From: an uncultured Bacteroidia bacterium
Lineage (GTDB): Bacteria > Bacteroidota > Bacteroidia > Bacteroidales > UBA932
DNA length: 13,522 nucleotides
Reading direction: 5' to 3'
Assembly: GCA_902767465.1 (NCBI GenBank)
Contig: CACXHM010000103.1
Span: forward strand, 1 to 13,522
Positions 13,444-13,522 of this stretch are shown here, piece by piece. The position numbers and the translations under genes were made by a program. The notes below the pieces were generated by a model. It did no database searches, was not told the DNA's origin, and saw nothing but the letters and a program-made list of their open reading frames with translations. Within the stretch, counting starts at the first letter, position 1; each line of letters starts with the position of its first letter.

Positions 13444-13522
13444 GGTGGGGTGGGTGAGTGGCTGAAACCAGCAGTTTGCTAAACTGCCGTACGGGTAACC
13501 GTACCACGAGTTCGAATCTCGT
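13444..13522 (+). tRNA. tRNA-Ser(GCU), 3' end cut by the window
   Basis: The cloverleaf can be folded by eye. The acceptor 5' strand is GGTGGGG (13444-13450). The D stem is GGT/ACC with loop GAGTGGCTGAA. The anticodon stem is GCAGT/ACTGC (13471-13475 with 13483-13487) and its loop TTGCTAA carries anticodon GCT (13478-13480). A long variable arm, GTACGG/CCGTAC, is typical of tRNA-Ser. The T arm is ACGAG-TTCGAAT-CTCGT (13506-13522). The window ends exactly at the end of the T stem, so the 3' acceptor strand and discriminator base are missing. It reads AGC and AGU serine codons. Confidence 0.95.

Noticed and set aside
13222..13507. Minus-strand short reading frames of 68-69 codons near the tRNA
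   Set aside because: They overlap the tRNA promoter or the tRNA itself and show no protein-like features.

Overview
The window looks like chromosomal DNA of a Bacteroidales-type bacterium (phylum Bacteroidota). Four things point there. Several genes and the tRNA are preceded by the Bacteroidota -7 promoter element TAnnTTTG, twice with a TTG -33 box at 19-20 bp. Shine-Dalgarno sites are not evident. MurA carries the GGDKIG form of its active-site loop. Secreted products are typical of the phylum: a Fib_succ_major-type surface protein, MKK-type lipoproteins and a C69 dipeptidase. I cannot name the genus.

Layout. 1-402 is the 3' end of a surface-protein gene, followed by a ten-codon signal-peptide-like mini-ORF and a strong terminator (473-515). 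murB (542-1684) faces a minus-strand gene for a secreted beta-helix protein (1765-3366), with a hairpin between them. A short divergent promoter region (3367-3471) separates the beta-helix gene from a plus-strand run of six closely spaced genes. These are murA, a lipoprotein with a C-terminal PA domain, a class I/II PLP aminotransferase, dapF, a RhaT-type sugar/proton symporter, and an M48 metalloprotease lipoprotein (9239-10012). Facing this run is a minus-strand pair: a small secreted protein and pheS (10028-11490). A 48-bp divergent region then leads to a C69 dipeptidase gene (11539-13242). A tRNA-Ser(GCU) gene begins at 13444 and is cut by the window end.

Functional theme. MurA and MurB catalyse the two steps that make UDP-MurNAc. 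DapF makes meso-diaminopimelate for the peptide stem. The aminotransferase overlaps dapF by four bases and may serve the same pathway. The rest is mostly envelope or secreted protein plus housekeeping (PheS, tRNA).

I see no CRISPR array, transposase, phage gene, defence system or convincing new multi-gene system. The points most worth a second look are a 108-bp, GC-rich, inverted-repeat-bounded segment read in frame through murB, the Cys-to-Asp active site of MurA, near-leaderless mur gene starts, and the aminotransferase-dapF coupling.
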